Made by a program: the position numbers and the translations under genes. Below, one piece after another: positions 1 through 9,356 of a stretch of DNA of 64,000 nucleotides; the first letter of the stretch is position 1, and every line of letters begins with the position of its first letter. Source of the DNA: Halanaerobium saccharolyticum (GTDB lineage Bacteria > Bacillota > Halanaerobiia > Halanaerobiales > Halanaerobiaceae); NCBI RefSeq assembly GCF_004362045.1, contig NZ_SNWX01000005.1, forward strand, positions 1-64,000, in the 5' to 3' direction. The notes under the pieces were generated by a model that searched no databases, was not told the origin of the DNA, and was given only the letters and a program-made list of their open reading frames with translations.

Positions 1-221
1 CTGTATCTTATTTGAGCTGATTTTAGTGTAGAAAATACTGTTTAGAGTAATATTTTATCTTTTTTATTTTTTAAAAATCATTTGCGGAATCTCTGTGTGC
101 CGGCGGTTTTTGTTGTAAAGAAATAAAATAAGTGATAAGATAAATGATAAGAATTATAATTTATTAAATTAAAGCAGTAGAGTCTTTGAGTATTAATTCT
201 ATAAAAGAAAGGAAGATTTAT
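1..221. other. AT-rich region upstream of the first gene
   Basis: No gene is visible here. The stretch is AT-rich apart from a short GC-richer patch near 95-110. An AAGGAAG ribosome site near 209-215 belongs to the next gene. I cannot place a promoter with confidence. Confidence 0.4.
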
Positions 222-491
222 GTGAAAGCAATTATAAGTGTAATTGGTGTTGATCAGATCGGTATTATTGCTGAAGTAAGTACACTTCTAGCAGAGAAAA
301 AAGTAAATATTGTAGATATCAGCCAGACAATTCTTGATGATTATTTTACAATGACAATGCTTGTTGAACTTGATTCTCTAGAAATCCCTCTAGTAAAATT
401 AAAAAAAGAATTAAAGGTAAAAGGAGAAAAGCTGGGAGTATCGATTAAATTACAGCATGAAGATATTTTCCGCTCCATGCACAGAATTTAA
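222..491 (+). CDS. ACT-domain protein, UPF0237 family
   Basis: Small 89-residue protein made of a single ACT domain. The N-terminus carries the typical pattern VIGVDQIGIIAEVS, followed by a second conserved stretch NIVDISQTIL. ACT domains usually bind amino acids or other small ligands and regulate a partner. I chose the GTG at 222 because an AAGGAAG site lies about 7 bases upstream and the resulting length fits the family; an in-frame TTG at 186 would add 12 residues without a good site. The gene lies 68 bases ahead of a UPF0210 gene, a pairing seen in many Firmicutes and archaea. The true ligand and function are unknown. Confidence 0.85.
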   Translation: MKAIISVIGVDQIGIIAEVSTLLAEKKVNIVDISQTILDDYFTMTMLVELDSLEIPLVKLKKELKVKGEKLGVSIKLQHEDIFRSMHRI

Positions 492-559
492 AGTCGGGGT
501 TTTTGGTTAAAATTATTTTTATTGATTTTAATGTTTAAAGTTTGAGAGGAAGTGAGTAA

Positions 560-1918
560 ATGTTAAATACATATGAGATTATGGAAACAATCAGAATGTT
601 GGAAGAAGAAAAGTTGGATATTAGAACAGTTACTATGGGTATCTCTTTAAGTGATTGTGCAGATAGTGATGGAGCCAGAGCAAGAGAAAAAATATATAAT
701 AAAATTACTAAATATGCAGGTAATTTAGTTAAAACAGCAGAAGAAATCGAAGTTAAATATGATATTCCAATTATCAATAAAAGAATTTCTGTAACTCCAA
801 TTTCACTTGTGGCAGCTGCCAGTAACGATTCAGATTACATAGAATTTGCTAAAACTCTGGATAAGGCAGCAAAAGAAGTAGGAGTGGACTTTATTGGTGG
901 TTTTTCAGTTCTGGTTCATAAAGGAATGACAGAGGCTGATAAAAAATTAATTAATTCGATTCCAGAAGCTCTGGCTCAGTCTGAAAGAGTCTGTTCTTCC
1001 GTAAATATTGGTACCACCAGAGCCGGATTAAATATGGATGCTGTTGCTAAAATGGGAGAGGTAGTTAAAAAATGTGCTGAGCTAACTGCTGATAATGGTG
1101 GAGTAGCAGCCAGTAAGCTGGTAGTTTTCGCTAATGCTCCCGAAGATAATCCTTTTATGGCAGGTGCTTTCCACGGAGTTGGTGAAGGTGAATGTATGAT
1201 AAATGTAGGTATTTCTGGCCCGGGTGCTGTAAAAGCGGCTTTAACCAAAGTTAAAGGTGAGCCTTTTGATCTGGTTGCAGAAACTATTAAAAAGACAGCT
1301 TTTAAAATTACAAGGATGGGTCAGCTGGTGGCAAAAGAGGCTTCAGAAAAACTCGGTGTAACTGCAGGTATTGTTGATTTATCACTCGCTCCTACACCGG
1401 CAGTTGGAGATAGTGTTGCTCGAATTTTAGAAGAAATGGGAGTAGAAGTAGCTGGTGCTCATGGAACAACAGCTGCTCTTGCCCTATTAAATGATGCTGT
1501 TAAAAAAGGAGGCGTAATGGCTTCTTCCCATGTTGGGGGCTTAAGTGGAGCTTTTATTCCAGTTAGTGAAGATGCTGGTATGATTGAAGCAGTAGAAAAA
1601 GGAGCTTTAAATCTGGAAAAATTAGAGGCGATGACTGCAGTCTGCTCAGTCGGTCTGGATATGATAGCAGTCCCTGGAAAAACTACAGCAGATACAATTT
1701 CTGCGATAATTGCAGATGAGGCTGCAATTGGAATGGTTAACCATAAGACAACAGCTGTAAGGTTAATTCCAGTTCCTGGTAAGGATGTCGGGGAAGAAGT
1801 AGTTTATGGTGGGCTGTTTGGCAGAGCACCAATTATGAAAGTTAGTGATTATTCTAGCAGTGATTTTATTGCCAGAGGTGGCAGAATCCCGGCACCACTA
1901 CAGAGTCTTAAAAATTAG
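560..1918 (+). CDS. UPF0210 family protein (DUF711)
   Basis: A 452-residue protein matching the UPF0210/DUF711 family in length and in conserved stretches such as [12 protein letters not shown] near the middle of the N-terminal half, [14 protein letters not shown], and [19 protein letters not shown]. The family is widespread in anaerobes and archaea and has a glycyl-radical-enzyme-like fold, but no established reaction. No signal peptide or membrane segment is seen, so it is probably cytosolic. It follows an ACT-domain gene, its usual partner, suggesting the ACT protein regulates or complexes with it. The start ATG at 560 has a GAGAGGAAG site nearby. A terminator follows. Confidence 0.88.
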   Translation: MLNTYEIMETIRMLEEEKLDIRTVTMGISLSDCADSDGARAREKIYNKITKYAGNLVKTAEEIEVKYDIPIINKRISVTPISLVAAASNDSDYIEFAKTLDKAAKEVGVDFIGGFSVLVHKGMTEADKKLINSIPEALAQSERVCSSVNIGTTRAGLNMDAVAKMGEVVKKCAELTADNGGVAASKLVVFANAPEDNPFMAGAFHGVGEGECMINVGISGPGAVKAALTKVKGEPFDLVAETIKKTAFKITRMGQLVAKEASEKLGVTAGIVDLSLAPTPAVGDSVARILEEMGVEVAGAHGTTAALALLNDAVKKGGVMASSHVGGLSGAFIPVSEDAGMIEAVEKGALNLEKLEAMTAVCSVGLDMIAVPGKTTADTISAIIADEAAIGMVNHKTTAVRLIPVPGKDVGEEVVYGGLFGRAPIMKVSDYSSSDFIARGGRIPAPLQSLKN

Positions 1919-1933
1919 AATACTGATAATTAT

Positions 1934-1980
1934 AAAACAGTACTTTCCTGAATTTCAACTCGGGATTGTGCTGTTTTTTT
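1934..1980 (+). terminator. Rho-independent terminator after UPF0210 gene
   Basis: Arms AAAACAGTAC (1934-1943) and GTGCTGTTTT (1968-1977) pair with one G-T wobble, an inner stem TCCTGA/TCGGGA extends it, and a T run follows. It closes the ACT/UPF0210 operon. Confidence 0.85.
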
Positions 1981-2025
1981 GATTTGAATAATTTTCAGAA
2001 AATAAGAGAAAATTTAAAATATTAC

Positions 2026-2054
2026 TTGATTTTTAAAATATAATAGTATACAAT
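2026..2054 (+). promoter_or_regulatory. Promoter of araR operon
   Basis: A TTGATT box at 2026-2031 and a TACAAT box at 2049-2054 are separated by exactly 17 bases, a good vegetative promoter. Transcription would start near 2060, inside the following palindrome. Confidence 0.65.
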
Positions 2055-2056
2055 AT

Positions 2057-2084
2057 AACCAACAAGTTAACATACAACTTGGTT
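2057..2084. promoter_or_regulatory. Probable AraR operator
   Basis: An inverted repeat with perfect arms CAAGTT (2063-2068) and AACTTG (2076-2081) and outer AACC/GGTT bases lies directly on the predicted transcription start of the regulator operon. This is the expected place for autorepression by the GntR/LacI-type regulator encoded just downstream. The half-site ACAAGTT recurs at 17095-17101 in front of the FGGY kinase. Assignment to AraR is an inference. Confidence 0.55.
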
Positions 2085-2105
2085 AAAAGTAGGGAGAGTT
2101 GTTGT

Positions 2106-3182
2106 ATGAAAAAAGCTAAATACAGAGAAATTATTGATTATTATAAAAATTACATAGAACATCACGAATTAATTGATGGGGATTTACTGCCTTCAGAATC
2201 TGAGGTAGCTGATAAATTTAAATACAGTCGAGATACAGTTAGAAGAGCTTTAGAGGAATTGGAGAAAGAAAAGATTGTTTCCAGAAAAAGAGGAAAAGGA
2301 ACATTTTATCGTGATTCTAAAAATACTGTTAAAGAAAAGCGAATTGCTGTGATAACTACTTATTTATCAAATTATATCTTCCCAAATATAATTTCCGGGA
2401 TTGAAGAAGTGGTTAGTTCAAAACATTATACTTTAAATCTTGCTAATACAGATAATGATCCCAATAAAGAAAGAAAGCATTTAAGAAAAGTTATAGACAA
2501 TGGTGTTGACGGCTTAATCATTGAGCCTACCAAAAGTGCATTAGACACTCATAATATGGATTTATACAGAGAACTTAAAGCCAAAAAAATTCCTTTTGTT
2601 ATGTTAAATGCTTATTATAGAGAATTAAATCCATCTTATGCAATTGTCAATGACTACAAAGGTGGATATAAAGCGGCTCAGTATTTGCTGCAGTTAGGAC
2701 ATACAAATATTGCTGGTATTTTTAAAGAAGATGATCTGCAGGGGATTTTTAGACAAAAAGGCTTCAAAAAGGCTTTAACTGATTATGGAATTGATCCAGA
2801 ATCAGCAGAGATTGGCACCTATATAACAAGTCAAATTTCCTCTTATCCTTATCACTGGATGGATAAGATGCTGTCTCATAAAAATAGACCGACAGCGGTT
2901 GTCTGCTATAATGATGAAATTGCAGTTGATATTGTCAAAGCAATTATTGATAATGGTTTAAAGGTTCCAGATGATATTTCGGTTGTTTCTTTTGATGATT
3001 CAATTTTAGCTACAGCAACAAATGTTAAATTGACAACTGTCAGACATCCAAAGGAAGAACTGGGAAGACATGCTGCCCGTTTATTATTTAATATGCTGGA
3101 AATCGGGGTTGAAAAGCCCAGATTTTTATATAATCCAGAATTAGTAGTTAGAGATTCTTGTAAAGAGTTAAGAAGGAGGTAG
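2106..3182 (+). CDS. araR: GntR/LacI-hybrid arabinose repressor AraR
   Basis: A 358-residue regulator with two parts. Residues about 1-70 form a GntR-type winged helix (LPSESEVADKFKYSRDTVRRAL), ending in the typical GKGTFY wing. Residues about 78-358 form a LacI/periplasmic-binding-type effector domain. This combination is characteristic of AraR, which represses arabinose genes until L-arabinose binds. The ATG at 2106 has a GGGAGAG site; an in-frame TTG at 2079 lies inside the operator and is less likely. It is followed after 10 bases by an ABC transporter and then araA and araD, which supports the arabinose role. A perfect-arm palindrome over its own start site suggests autoregulation. Confidence 0.82.
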   Translation: MKKAKYREIIDYYKNYIEHHELIDGDLLPSESEVADKFKYSRDTVRRALEELEKEKIVSRKRGKGTFYRDSKNTVKEKRIAVITTYLSNYIFPNIISGIEEVVSSKHYTLNLANTDNDPNKERKHLRKVIDNGVDGLIIEPTKSALDTHNMDLYRELKAKKIPFVMLNAYYRELNPSYAIVNDYKGGYKAAQYLLQLGHTNIAGIFKEDDLQGIFRQKGFKKALTDYGIDPESAEIGTYITSQISSYPYHWMDKMLSHKNRPTAVVCYNDEIAVDIVKAIIDNGLKVPDDISVVSFDDSILATATNVKLTTVRHPKEELGRHAARLLFNMLEIGVEKPRFLYNPELVVRDSCKELRRR

Positions 3183-3192
3183 TTAAAATTAA

Positions 3193-4695
3193 ATGAGCAA
3201 ACTTTTAGAAATGCACGGAATAAGCAAATCATTTTATGGTACTCAGGCTTTAAAAGATGTAGATATTAAAATTGAGCCAGGAGAAATCCAGGCAGTTTGT
3301 GGAGAAAATGGGGCCGGGAAATCAACACTGATGAATATTATGACCGGTATTTTACAGCCTGATTCAGGTGAAATAGTTTTTGAAGGTCAAACATTAAGTG
3401 ATTTAAATCCTCGTACAGCTCAGGAAAAGGGGATCAGTATTGTTCACCAGGAATTAAGTCTCTGTCCGGAAGTAAGCGTTGCGGAAAATATATTTATGGG
3501 AAGAGTCCCTGAAAAAAGACGGGGAATGGTCAATTTTAAGCAGATGCGCCAGGAAGCGGAAAAAGTATTGAACAGATTAAACCTGGAGATTGATGTTAAA
3601 AAACCTGTTGGGAAATTAGGTATTTCAGAACAGCAGATGGTTGAAATAGCAAAGGCTTTATCAATTAATGCTAAAATATTAATTTTGGATGAGCCCACAT
3701 CTTCCTTAACAGATACTGAATCCCAGATTTTGTTTGAAAATTTAATGAGACTAAAAAAAGAAGGAATTGCAATCTTCTTTATAAGTCACCGGCTAACGGA
3801 AATTTTTCAGGTCTGTGATAGTTATACAGTTTTAAGAGATGGTGTACATGTTGGTAATGGAAAAATTGAAGCTGTTGACCCAGATGATATTGTTCGAATG
3901 ATGGTTGGAAGAGAACTTGATCAAGCTTATCCTGACAAAGGGACTGAGGTTGGAAAAAATATACTTAAAGTCAAAAATATTAGCCGAAAAGATGAATTTG
4001 AAAATATCAGCTTTGAAGTTAATGAAAAAGAAATAATAGGTTTATTTGGTCTAATTGGAGCTGGAAGATCAGAAACAATGCGGACTGTTTTTGGAATTAA
4101 TCAGCCTGATAGTGGGAAAATTGAACTTTTTAATGAAGATATAACCGCTAATAATACCAGAAAAAATATTGATCAGGGATTAGTTTATATTTCTGAAGAT
4201 AGAAAAGAGCAGGGATTATTTTTAGACATGGATTTAAATGCTAATGTTGTTGCAGCTGACCTGGAACAGGTATCTGAAAACAATCTTGTAAAAAAGAGAA
4301 AAGTTAAAAAAATTGGCGAAAATTTTGTAGAAATAATGAATACAAAATATGCAAGTTTAGATCAGCCGGTTAGAAGTTTAAGTGGAGGTAATCAACAAAA
4401 GGTTCTACTCGCCAAATGGCTTGCCGTTGAACCAAGAATTTTGATTCTTGATGAGCCAACAAGGGGTATTGATGTTGGTACTAAGTTCGAAATTCATACT
4501 AAATTAAGAGAACTGGCAAATGACGGCCATGGAGTAATGTTTATTTCTTCTGAATTACCGGAAATTCTTGGTTTAAGTGATAGAATTCTAGTCATGCATC
4601 AGGGAAGATTAGTAGGAGAACTTGATGCTGAGACAGCAACTGAAGAAGAAATAATGATGTATGCTTCAGGTAGAAAAAATGATTTTAAAAATTAA
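3193..4695 (+). CDS. Sugar ABC transporter, dual ATPase (RbsA/XylG/AraG type)
   Basis: A 500-residue ATPase made of two fused ABC modules, as usual for the carbohydrate-uptake CUT2 family. The first module has Walker A GENGAGKST and Walker B ILDEPTSSL with the H-loop ISHR. The second has the degenerate Walker A GLIGAGRSE typical of the family, the signature LSGGNQQK, and ILDEPTRGIDVG. It drives import of a monosaccharide through the permease encoded next. AGGAGG ends the preceding regulator gene and serves as its ribosome site. Position between araR and araA suggests L-arabinose as substrate, which is inferred and not shown by sequence alone. Confidence 0.9.
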   Translation: MSKLLEMHGISKSFYGTQALKDVDIKIEPGEIQAVCGENGAGKSTLMNIMTGILQPDSGEIVFEGQTLSDLNPRTAQEKGISIVHQELSLCPEVSVAENIFMGRVPEKRRGMVNFKQMRQEAEKVLNRLNLEIDVKKPVGKLGISEQQMVEIAKALSINAKILILDEPTSSLTDTESQILFENLMRLKKEGIAIFFISHRLTEIFQVCDSYTVLRDGVHVGNGKIEAVDPDDIVRMMVGRELDQAYPDKGTEVGKNILKVKNISRKDEFENISFEVNEKEIIGLFGLIGAGRSETMRTVFGINQPDSGKIELFNEDITANNTRKNIDQGLVYISEDRKEQGLFLDMDLNANVVAADLEQVSENNLVKKRKVKKIGENFVEIMNTKYASLDQPVRSLSGGNQQKVLLAKWLAVEPRILILDEPTRGIDVGTKFEIHTKLRELANDGHGVMFISSELPEILGLSDRILVMHQGRLVGELDAETATEEEIMMYASGRKNDFKN

Positions 4696-4716
4696 TAAAT
4701 GGAGGGATAAAAAAGA

Positions 4717-5685
4717 ATGCAAAATTCTCAAGGTTCTAGTATTCTTAAAAAGTTATTTGGTTTAAGAGAAGCTTCGCTTGCACTTATAATTATTGTTTTT
4801 GCAGCTTTGCTTAGTTTTATGGCTCCTGGGTTTTTAAGTACCTATAATATTAACACAACTTTAATTGGTTTATCAATGGATGGAATTCTGGCAGTAGGAA
4901 TGACCCTGGTTTTAGTTGTGGGAGGAATTGATCTGTCAGTTGGTTCAGTTATGGCTTTTGCCAATGTGCTCGCTGGTATGACAATGGTAACTCTGGGTTT
5001 GAATATCTGGGTAGCTGTACTAGTTTCAATAGCTTTATCTGTTCTAATTGGATTTAGTATTTCACAATTTATTACTAAAATTCATTTAAGTCCTTTTATT
5101 ACAACATTAAGTATGATGTCAATTGGTCGTGGGATGGCCTATATTATTACAAAAGGTTCTCCTGTGAGTATAGGTAATATTTCTCAGACTTTTGACTTTA
5201 TCGGAGGAGGAAAAACATTCGGTATTCCAAATCCTGGTCTAATATTAATAGTTTTAGTAATAGTTATGGACTTTTTAATGAGGAATTCTAAAACATTTAG
5301 AAAAATTTATTATGTTGGTTCAAATGAAGAGGCAGCTAAATTTTCCGGAATTAATGTAAATAAAATTAAAATAATGGTTTACATACTGTGTTCTACTTTA
5401 GCTGGTTTTGCTGGTATTTTAAGCTTAGCTCGCTTTGGGGTGGCAACTCCAACAGCAGGTACCGGAGCTGAATTAAGAGCTATTGCGGGTGCAGTTATTG
5501 GAGGAGCCAGTTTAACCGGTGGAGAAGGTACAGTGCTGGGTGCCTTTTTAGGTATCATCTTAGTTGGTCTGGTTAACAATGCACTGGTGCTGCTTGGGGT
5601 TTCTGTTTACTGGCAGCAGTTAGTTGTTGGTCTAGTACTTCTCAGTGCTGTAATTATTGATATGAAAGTTCACAGTAATAAGTAA
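4717..5685 (+). CDS. Sugar ABC transporter permease (RbsC/AraH type)
   Basis: A 322-residue integral membrane protein with many hydrophobic helices, matching CUT2-type permeases. The conserved GIDLSVGS stretch follows the first helices, and the cytoplasmic loop signature KFSGINVNKIK and the glycine-rich GAVIGGASLTGGEGT segment are present. It starts at an ATG with a GGAGGG site 21 bases after the ATPase stop, so the two are translated from one message. With the ATPase before it and the binding protein after it, it forms a complete importer, probably for L-arabinose. Confidence 0.9.
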   Translation: MQNSQGSSILKKLFGLREASLALIIIVFAALLSFMAPGFLSTYNINTTLIGLSMDGILAVGMTLVLVVGGIDLSVGSVMAFANVLAGMTMVTLGLNIWVAVLVSIALSVLIGFSISQFITKIHLSPFITTLSMMSIGRGMAYIITKGSPVSIGNISQTFDFIGGGKTFGIPNPGLILIVLVIVMDFLMRNSKTFRKIYYVGSNEEAAKFSGINVNKIKIMVYILCSTLAGFAGILSLARFGVATPTAGTGAELRAIAGAVIGGASLTGGEGTVLGAFLGIILVGLVNNALVLLGVSVYWQQLVVGLVLLSAVIIDMKVHSNK

Positions 5686-5748
5686 TTTGATTATTTAAGT
5701 GTGTATTATACACATTTTAAATAAAAAAAGAAACAGGAGGGGTTTATT

Positions 5749-6741
5749 TTGAAAAAATTATTAGTTTTAGTCATGGTTTTCGCTTTAACTCTCAGTTTTG
5801 TTGGAATGGCAGCGGCACAGAATGAATCACCAATGCAGGGAAGTATGGAAGATGAGTATGTTATGGTAACCTTTGTTTCTGGTATTGAATACTGGAAACC
5901 AGCATACAGAGGTATGGAAGATGCTGCTTCGAACTTAGGGGTTTCCACTCGTTATACTGGAGCTACTGATTATGATATTAATCAACAGGTAACAGTTTTA
6001 GAACAGGTTATTGCTCAGCAGCCAGCTGGTATTCTGTTAACAGCTATTAATCCCGATGCTTTAGTTGGCCCAATAAATAGAGCAATGGAAGCTGGTATTC
6101 CTGTAGTAACTTTTGATGCAGATGCACCAGATTCCAATCGTTATTCTTTCTTAGCTACTTCTAACTATGAAGCTGGTGTTAAAGCGGCTAATTATCTGGC
6201 AGATCTAAATAATGGAGAAGGTAATTTAGGTTTAATTACTATACCTGGTCAGTTAAATCACGAAGAAAGAGCCCGTGGTTTCCAGGAAACAATTGCTAAT
6301 GACTACCCAGATATGAAAGTTGTTTCAGTTCAGGATGGTCAGTCTGATCAGTCTGCTTCTGCAAGAGCAATGGGTTCAATGATTCAGGCTAACCCGGATT
6401 TAGTAGGAGTGTTTACCACTGAAGCTTCTACTGGTGTAGGTGCAGCGACTGCAGTTGAAGAGGCTGGTATGGTTGAGAATATTGATATTGTTAGTTTTGA
6501 TACTGATCCTGGAACACTGGATTTTGTCGAAGCTGGCGTTATTGATGCTACTTTAGCTCAGGGTACCTGGAATATGGGTTACTGGGGACAGATGTTCCTC
6601 TTCCATTTAACTGAAGGTCTGTTAGATCCAATTGAAAACGGAGACTGGAAGGAAGCAGGAATCAATCCTCTACCTGATTATGTAGATACTGGCGTAAACT
6701 TAGTAACTCAGGAAAATGTTGAATTTTATATGGCTGACTAA
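5749..6741 (+). CDS. Periplasmic sugar-binding protein (CUT2 family)
   Basis: A 330-residue substrate-binding protein of the RbsB/peripla_BP_4 type. A signal peptide is clear (KK, hydrophobic core, cleavage probably between A23 and Q24, AAA-QNE) but there is no lipobox cysteine, so it should be released into a periplasm and not lipid-anchored. The start is TTG at 5749 with an AGGAGGGG site. The order ATPase, permease, binding protein is the reverse of the common order. A strong hairpin follows. Its position beside araA suggests L-arabinose as ligand; other pentoses are possible. Confidence 0.88.
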   Translation: MKKLLVLVMVFALTLSFVGMAAAQNESPMQGSMEDEYVMVTFVSGIEYWKPAYRGMEDAASNLGVSTRYTGATDYDINQQVTVLEQVIAQQPAGILLTAINPDALVGPINRAMEAGIPVVTFDADAPDSNRYSFLATSNYEAGVKAANYLADLNNGEGNLGLITIPGQLNHEERARGFQETIANDYPDMKVVSVQDGQSDQSASARAMGSMIQANPDLVGVFTTEASTGVGAATAVEEAGMVENIDIVSFDTDPGTLDFVEAGVIDATLAQGTWNMGYWGQMFLFHLTEGLLDPIENGDWKEAGINPLPDYVDTGVNLVTQENVEFYMAD

Positions 6742-6753
6742 ATAAGTTATAAT

Positions 6754-6790
6754 ATAAGGAGAGGTTTTACTGCCTCTCCTTATTAATTAA
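6754..6790 (+). terminator. Terminator after the arabinose transporter
   Basis: An 11-bp perfect stem (6754-6764 with 6773-6783, core AAGGAGAGG/CCTCTCCTT) is followed by an AT-rich tail ending in a T run. It separates the transporter genes from araA. Confidence 0.8.
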
Positions 6791-6868
6791 ATTTTTAGTC
6801 AGAAACTTTTTTCTTAAAAATTTAATTAATACAAAAATTTTTAGCTTTACTTTTGATTATAAATAAAA

Positions 6869-6899
6869 TACTTTAGAGTTAATAAAATATACTAAAGTA
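6869..6899. promoter_or_regulatory. Inverted repeat upstream of araA
   Basis: Perfect arms TACTTTAG (6869-6876) and CTAAAGTA (6892-6899) flank a 15-base spacer just before the araA ribosome site. It could be a regulator site or an mRNA hairpin; it does not resemble the operator in front of araR. Confidence 0.4.
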
Positions 6900-6914
6900 A
6901 TAAGGAGGAAAATA

Positions 6915-8411
6915 ATGAAAAATATTTTTGAAACACAAGAATTATGGTTTGTTACAGGAAGTCAGCATTTATATGGGGATCAGGTTTTAAAAGAAGTAGA
7001 AGAAAACAGTAAAAAAATAGCAGAAGGACTTTCTGCTGCTGACGAGATTCCAGTAGAAATTAGATTTAAAAGTGTGGTTACAACAGCTGAAGAAATTAGA
7101 AAAGTTGTCCTGGAAGCTAACAGTGATGATAATTGTATCGGGATTATTACCTGGATGCATACATTCTCACCTGCTAAAATGTGGATTGCAGGCTTAAAAG
7201 CAATGCAAAAACCGCTTTTACATTTACACACTCAGTTTAATAGAGATATTCCATGGGATGAAATTGATATGAACTTTATGAATACAAATCAAGCTGCACA
7301 TGGTGGTCGTGAGTATGGTTTTATGGTCAGCCGGATGGATAAAAATCGCAAAGTTGTAGTCGGCCACTGGCAGAATGAGCAAGTACAGCGACGTATTGGT
7401 GTCTGGACCAGAGCTGCTGCAGCCTGGGCTGATGCACAGGGTGCAAAGTTTGCTCGGTTTGGTGACAATATGCGTAATGTTGCAGTTACTGAGGGAGATA
7501 AAGTTGAAGCTCAGATGAAATTTGGTTATGAGGTTCACTATTACGGTATTGGTGACTTAGTTGAATACATCAATGATGTTGATCAAGCAGAAATTGCAGA
7601 ATTAATAGAAGTATATAAACAGGAATATAATGTCCAAAAGAATTTACTGGATGGAGAAGGAAAAGAGTCTCTTAAAGAATCTGCTAGAATTGAAATTGGC
7701 CTTCGTAAATTCTTAGAAGATGGAGATTTTAAAGGTTTTACCACCAATTTTGAAGACTTACACGGTATGAAACAGCTTCCGGGACTTGCTGTACAGAGAT
7801 TGATGAAAGAAGGATATGGATTTGGTGGTGAAGGTGACTGGAAAACTGCCGCCCTGGTAAGAGCGATGAAAGTTATGGGTTCTGGTTTAGAAGGTGGTAC
7901 TTCATTTATGGAATTCTATACCTATCATCTTGATCCTAAAGATACAAAGGTTCTGGGTGCTCATATGCTGGAAGTCTGTGAAAGTATTGCTGATGGCAAG
8001 GCCAATTTAGAAATGCATCCTTTAGGAATAGGCGGCAAAGAAGATCCAGCCAGACTTGTATTTGATGTTGCTGCAGGTCCTGCGGTTAATGCTACTATAA
8101 TTGATATGGGTAATAGATTTAGATTGATAGTTAATGAAGTTGAAGTTGACAGAGCAGAAAAAGAAATGCCTGAGCTGCCGGTAGCCAGAGTATTCTGGAA
8201 GCCAAAACCAAACTTAAGAGAAGCTGTAGAATCCTGGATTTATGCAGGAGGAGCACACCATACAGGTTTTTCAAAAGATGTTACAGCTGAACATTTAAGG
8301 GATTTCGCAGAAATTGCCGATATAGAAATTGTTACAATTGACCAGGATACAGATGTCAATAGTTTCAAGAAAGAATTAAAATGGAATGATGTTTATTATA
8401 AACTGAAATAA
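6915..8411 (+). CDS. araA: L-arabinose isomerase
   Basis: A 498-residue protein with the family's typical start ([13 protein letters not shown]) and full length. It converts L-arabinose to L-ribulose, the first step of arabinose use, and needs a divalent metal such as manganese. Conserved stretches include [39 protein letters not shown] (with the metal-binding glutamate region), and GGAHHTGFS near the C-terminus. The ATG at 6915 follows a TAAGGAGG site. It is flanked by terminators on both sides, so it seems to be transcribed alone. The inverted repeat just upstream is a candidate control site. Confidence 0.97.
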   Translation: MKNIFETQELWFVTGSQHLYGDQVLKEVEENSKKIAEGLSAADEIPVEIRFKSVVTTAEEIRKVVLEANSDDNCIGIITWMHTFSPAKMWIAGLKAMQKPLLHLHTQFNRDIPWDEIDMNFMNTNQAAHGGREYGFMVSRMDKNRKVVVGHWQNEQVQRRIGVWTRAAAAWADAQGAKFARFGDNMRNVAVTEGDKVEAQMKFGYEVHYYGIGDLVEYINDVDQAEIAELIEVYKQEYNVQKNLLDGEGKESLKESARIEIGLRKFLEDGDFKGFTTNFEDLHGMKQLPGLAVQRLMKEGYGFGGEGDWKTAALVRAMKVMGSGLEGGTSFMEFYTYHLDPKDTKVLGAHMLEVCESIADGKANLEMHPLGIGGKEDPARLVFDVAAGPAVNATIIDMGNRFRLIVNEVEVDRAEKEMPELPVARVFWKPKPNLREAVESWIYAGGAHHTGFSKDVTAEHLRDFAEIADIEIVTIDQDTDVNSFKKELKWNDVYYKLK

Positions 8412-8447
8412 AGAGAAATCTTTATTTTAAATACTTAGTATTATAGA

Positions 8448-8499
8448 TGGTGAGATGAAAATTTATTTTAAGAGAATGAATTTCATTTCACCATTTTTA
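8448..8499 (+). terminator. Terminator after araA
   Basis: A 13-bp stem with one wobble pair, outer arms TGGTGA/TCACCA and inner arms ATGAAA/TTTCAT, is followed by TTTTTAC. Confidence 0.85.
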
Positions 8500-8543
8500 C
8501 TTTTATTATAAATTTAAGCAGAGCTTTTATCAATTAATAATTC

Positions 8544-8572
8544 TTGTTAAATAATATTTTCTCTGATATAAT
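8544..8572 (+). promoter_or_regulatory. Promoter of araD operon
   Basis: TTGTTA at 8544-8549 and TATAAT at 8567-8572 with a 17-base spacer. It would drive araD and the sensor kinase and ANTAR regulator genes behind it. Confidence 0.7.
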
Positions 8573-8637
8573 TTATAAAAGTCATAATTTTAGGTGAATA
8601 AAAAGGTAATAAATGTCTATGAAGGAGATGCTAATAG

Positions 8638-9336
8638 ATGCTTGAAAAACTTGAAAAACTTAAAAAAGAAGTTCTGGAAGCTAATTTAGAACTTCCTAAA
8701 AAAAATCTTGTCACATATACCTGGGGTAATGTAAGTGGTATCGATAGAGAAAAAGGCTTATTTGTTATTAAGCCGAGTGGAGTTGACTATGAAAAAATGA
8801 CTTTTGAAGATATGGTTGTTGTTGATCTTGAAGGTAATAAAGTTGAAGGTGAGTTAAATCCTTCTTCAGATACTGCAACCCACCTCTATTTATATAATCA
8901 TTTTCAAGAAATTGGAGGGATTGTACACACTCATTCTTCCTGGGCCACCAGCTGGGCACAGGCAGGCAGAGGAATCCCGGCTTTTGGTACAACCCATGCA
9001 GACTATTTTTATGGTGAGATTCCCTGCACCCGCAAAATGACAGCTGCAGAAATTAAAGGCCAGTATGAAAGAAATACTGGAAAAGTGATTGTAGAAAGAT
9101 TTAAAGATATTGATCCGACTCAGAGACCTGGAGTTTTAGTAAATAATCATGGTCCTTTTAGCTGGGGAACAGATGCAGCTAATTCTGTGCACAATGCAGT
9201 TGTAATGGAAGAAGTTGCAAAAATGGCCTACAGAGCAGTCAATTTAAATCCTGACTTAGAACAGATTGATCAGGTATTACTGGATAAACATTTTTTAAGA
9301 AAACACGGTAAAAATGCTTATTATGGACAAAAATAG
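8638..9336 (+). CDS. araD: L-ribulose-5-phosphate 4-epimerase
   Basis: A 232-residue class II aldolase-fold epimerase that converts L-ribulose 5-phosphate to D-xylulose 5-phosphate, linking arabinose to the pentose phosphate pathway. The zinc-binding [14 protein letters not shown] stretch, the N-terminal TWGNVSG and the PSGVDYEKM phosphate region are present, as is a later histidine in the NNHGPFSWG segment. The start ATG at 8638 follows GAAGGAGA. The next gene, a histidine kinase with an ABC domain, starts within about 20 bases, so araD and that sensor are likely cotranscribed. Confidence 0.95.
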   Translation: MLEKLEKLKKEVLEANLELPKKNLVTYTWGNVSGIDREKGLFVIKPSGVDYEKMTFEDMVVVDLEGNKVEGELNPSSDTATHLYLYNHFQEIGGIVHTHSSWATSWAQAGRGIPAFGTTHADYFYGEIPCTRKMTAAEIKGQYERNTGKVIVERFKDIDPTQRPGVLVNNHGPFSWGTDAANSVHNAVVMEEVAKMAYRAVNLNPDLEQIDQVLLDKHFLRKHGKNAYYGQK

Positions 9337-9356
9337 TTTTTAAAAAGGTGAAAAAA

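Noticed and set aside
976-1248. Open frame on the - strand inside the UPF0210 gene
   Set aside because: It lies wholly within a strongly conserved gene on the other strand, has no ribosome site and shows no protein family features.
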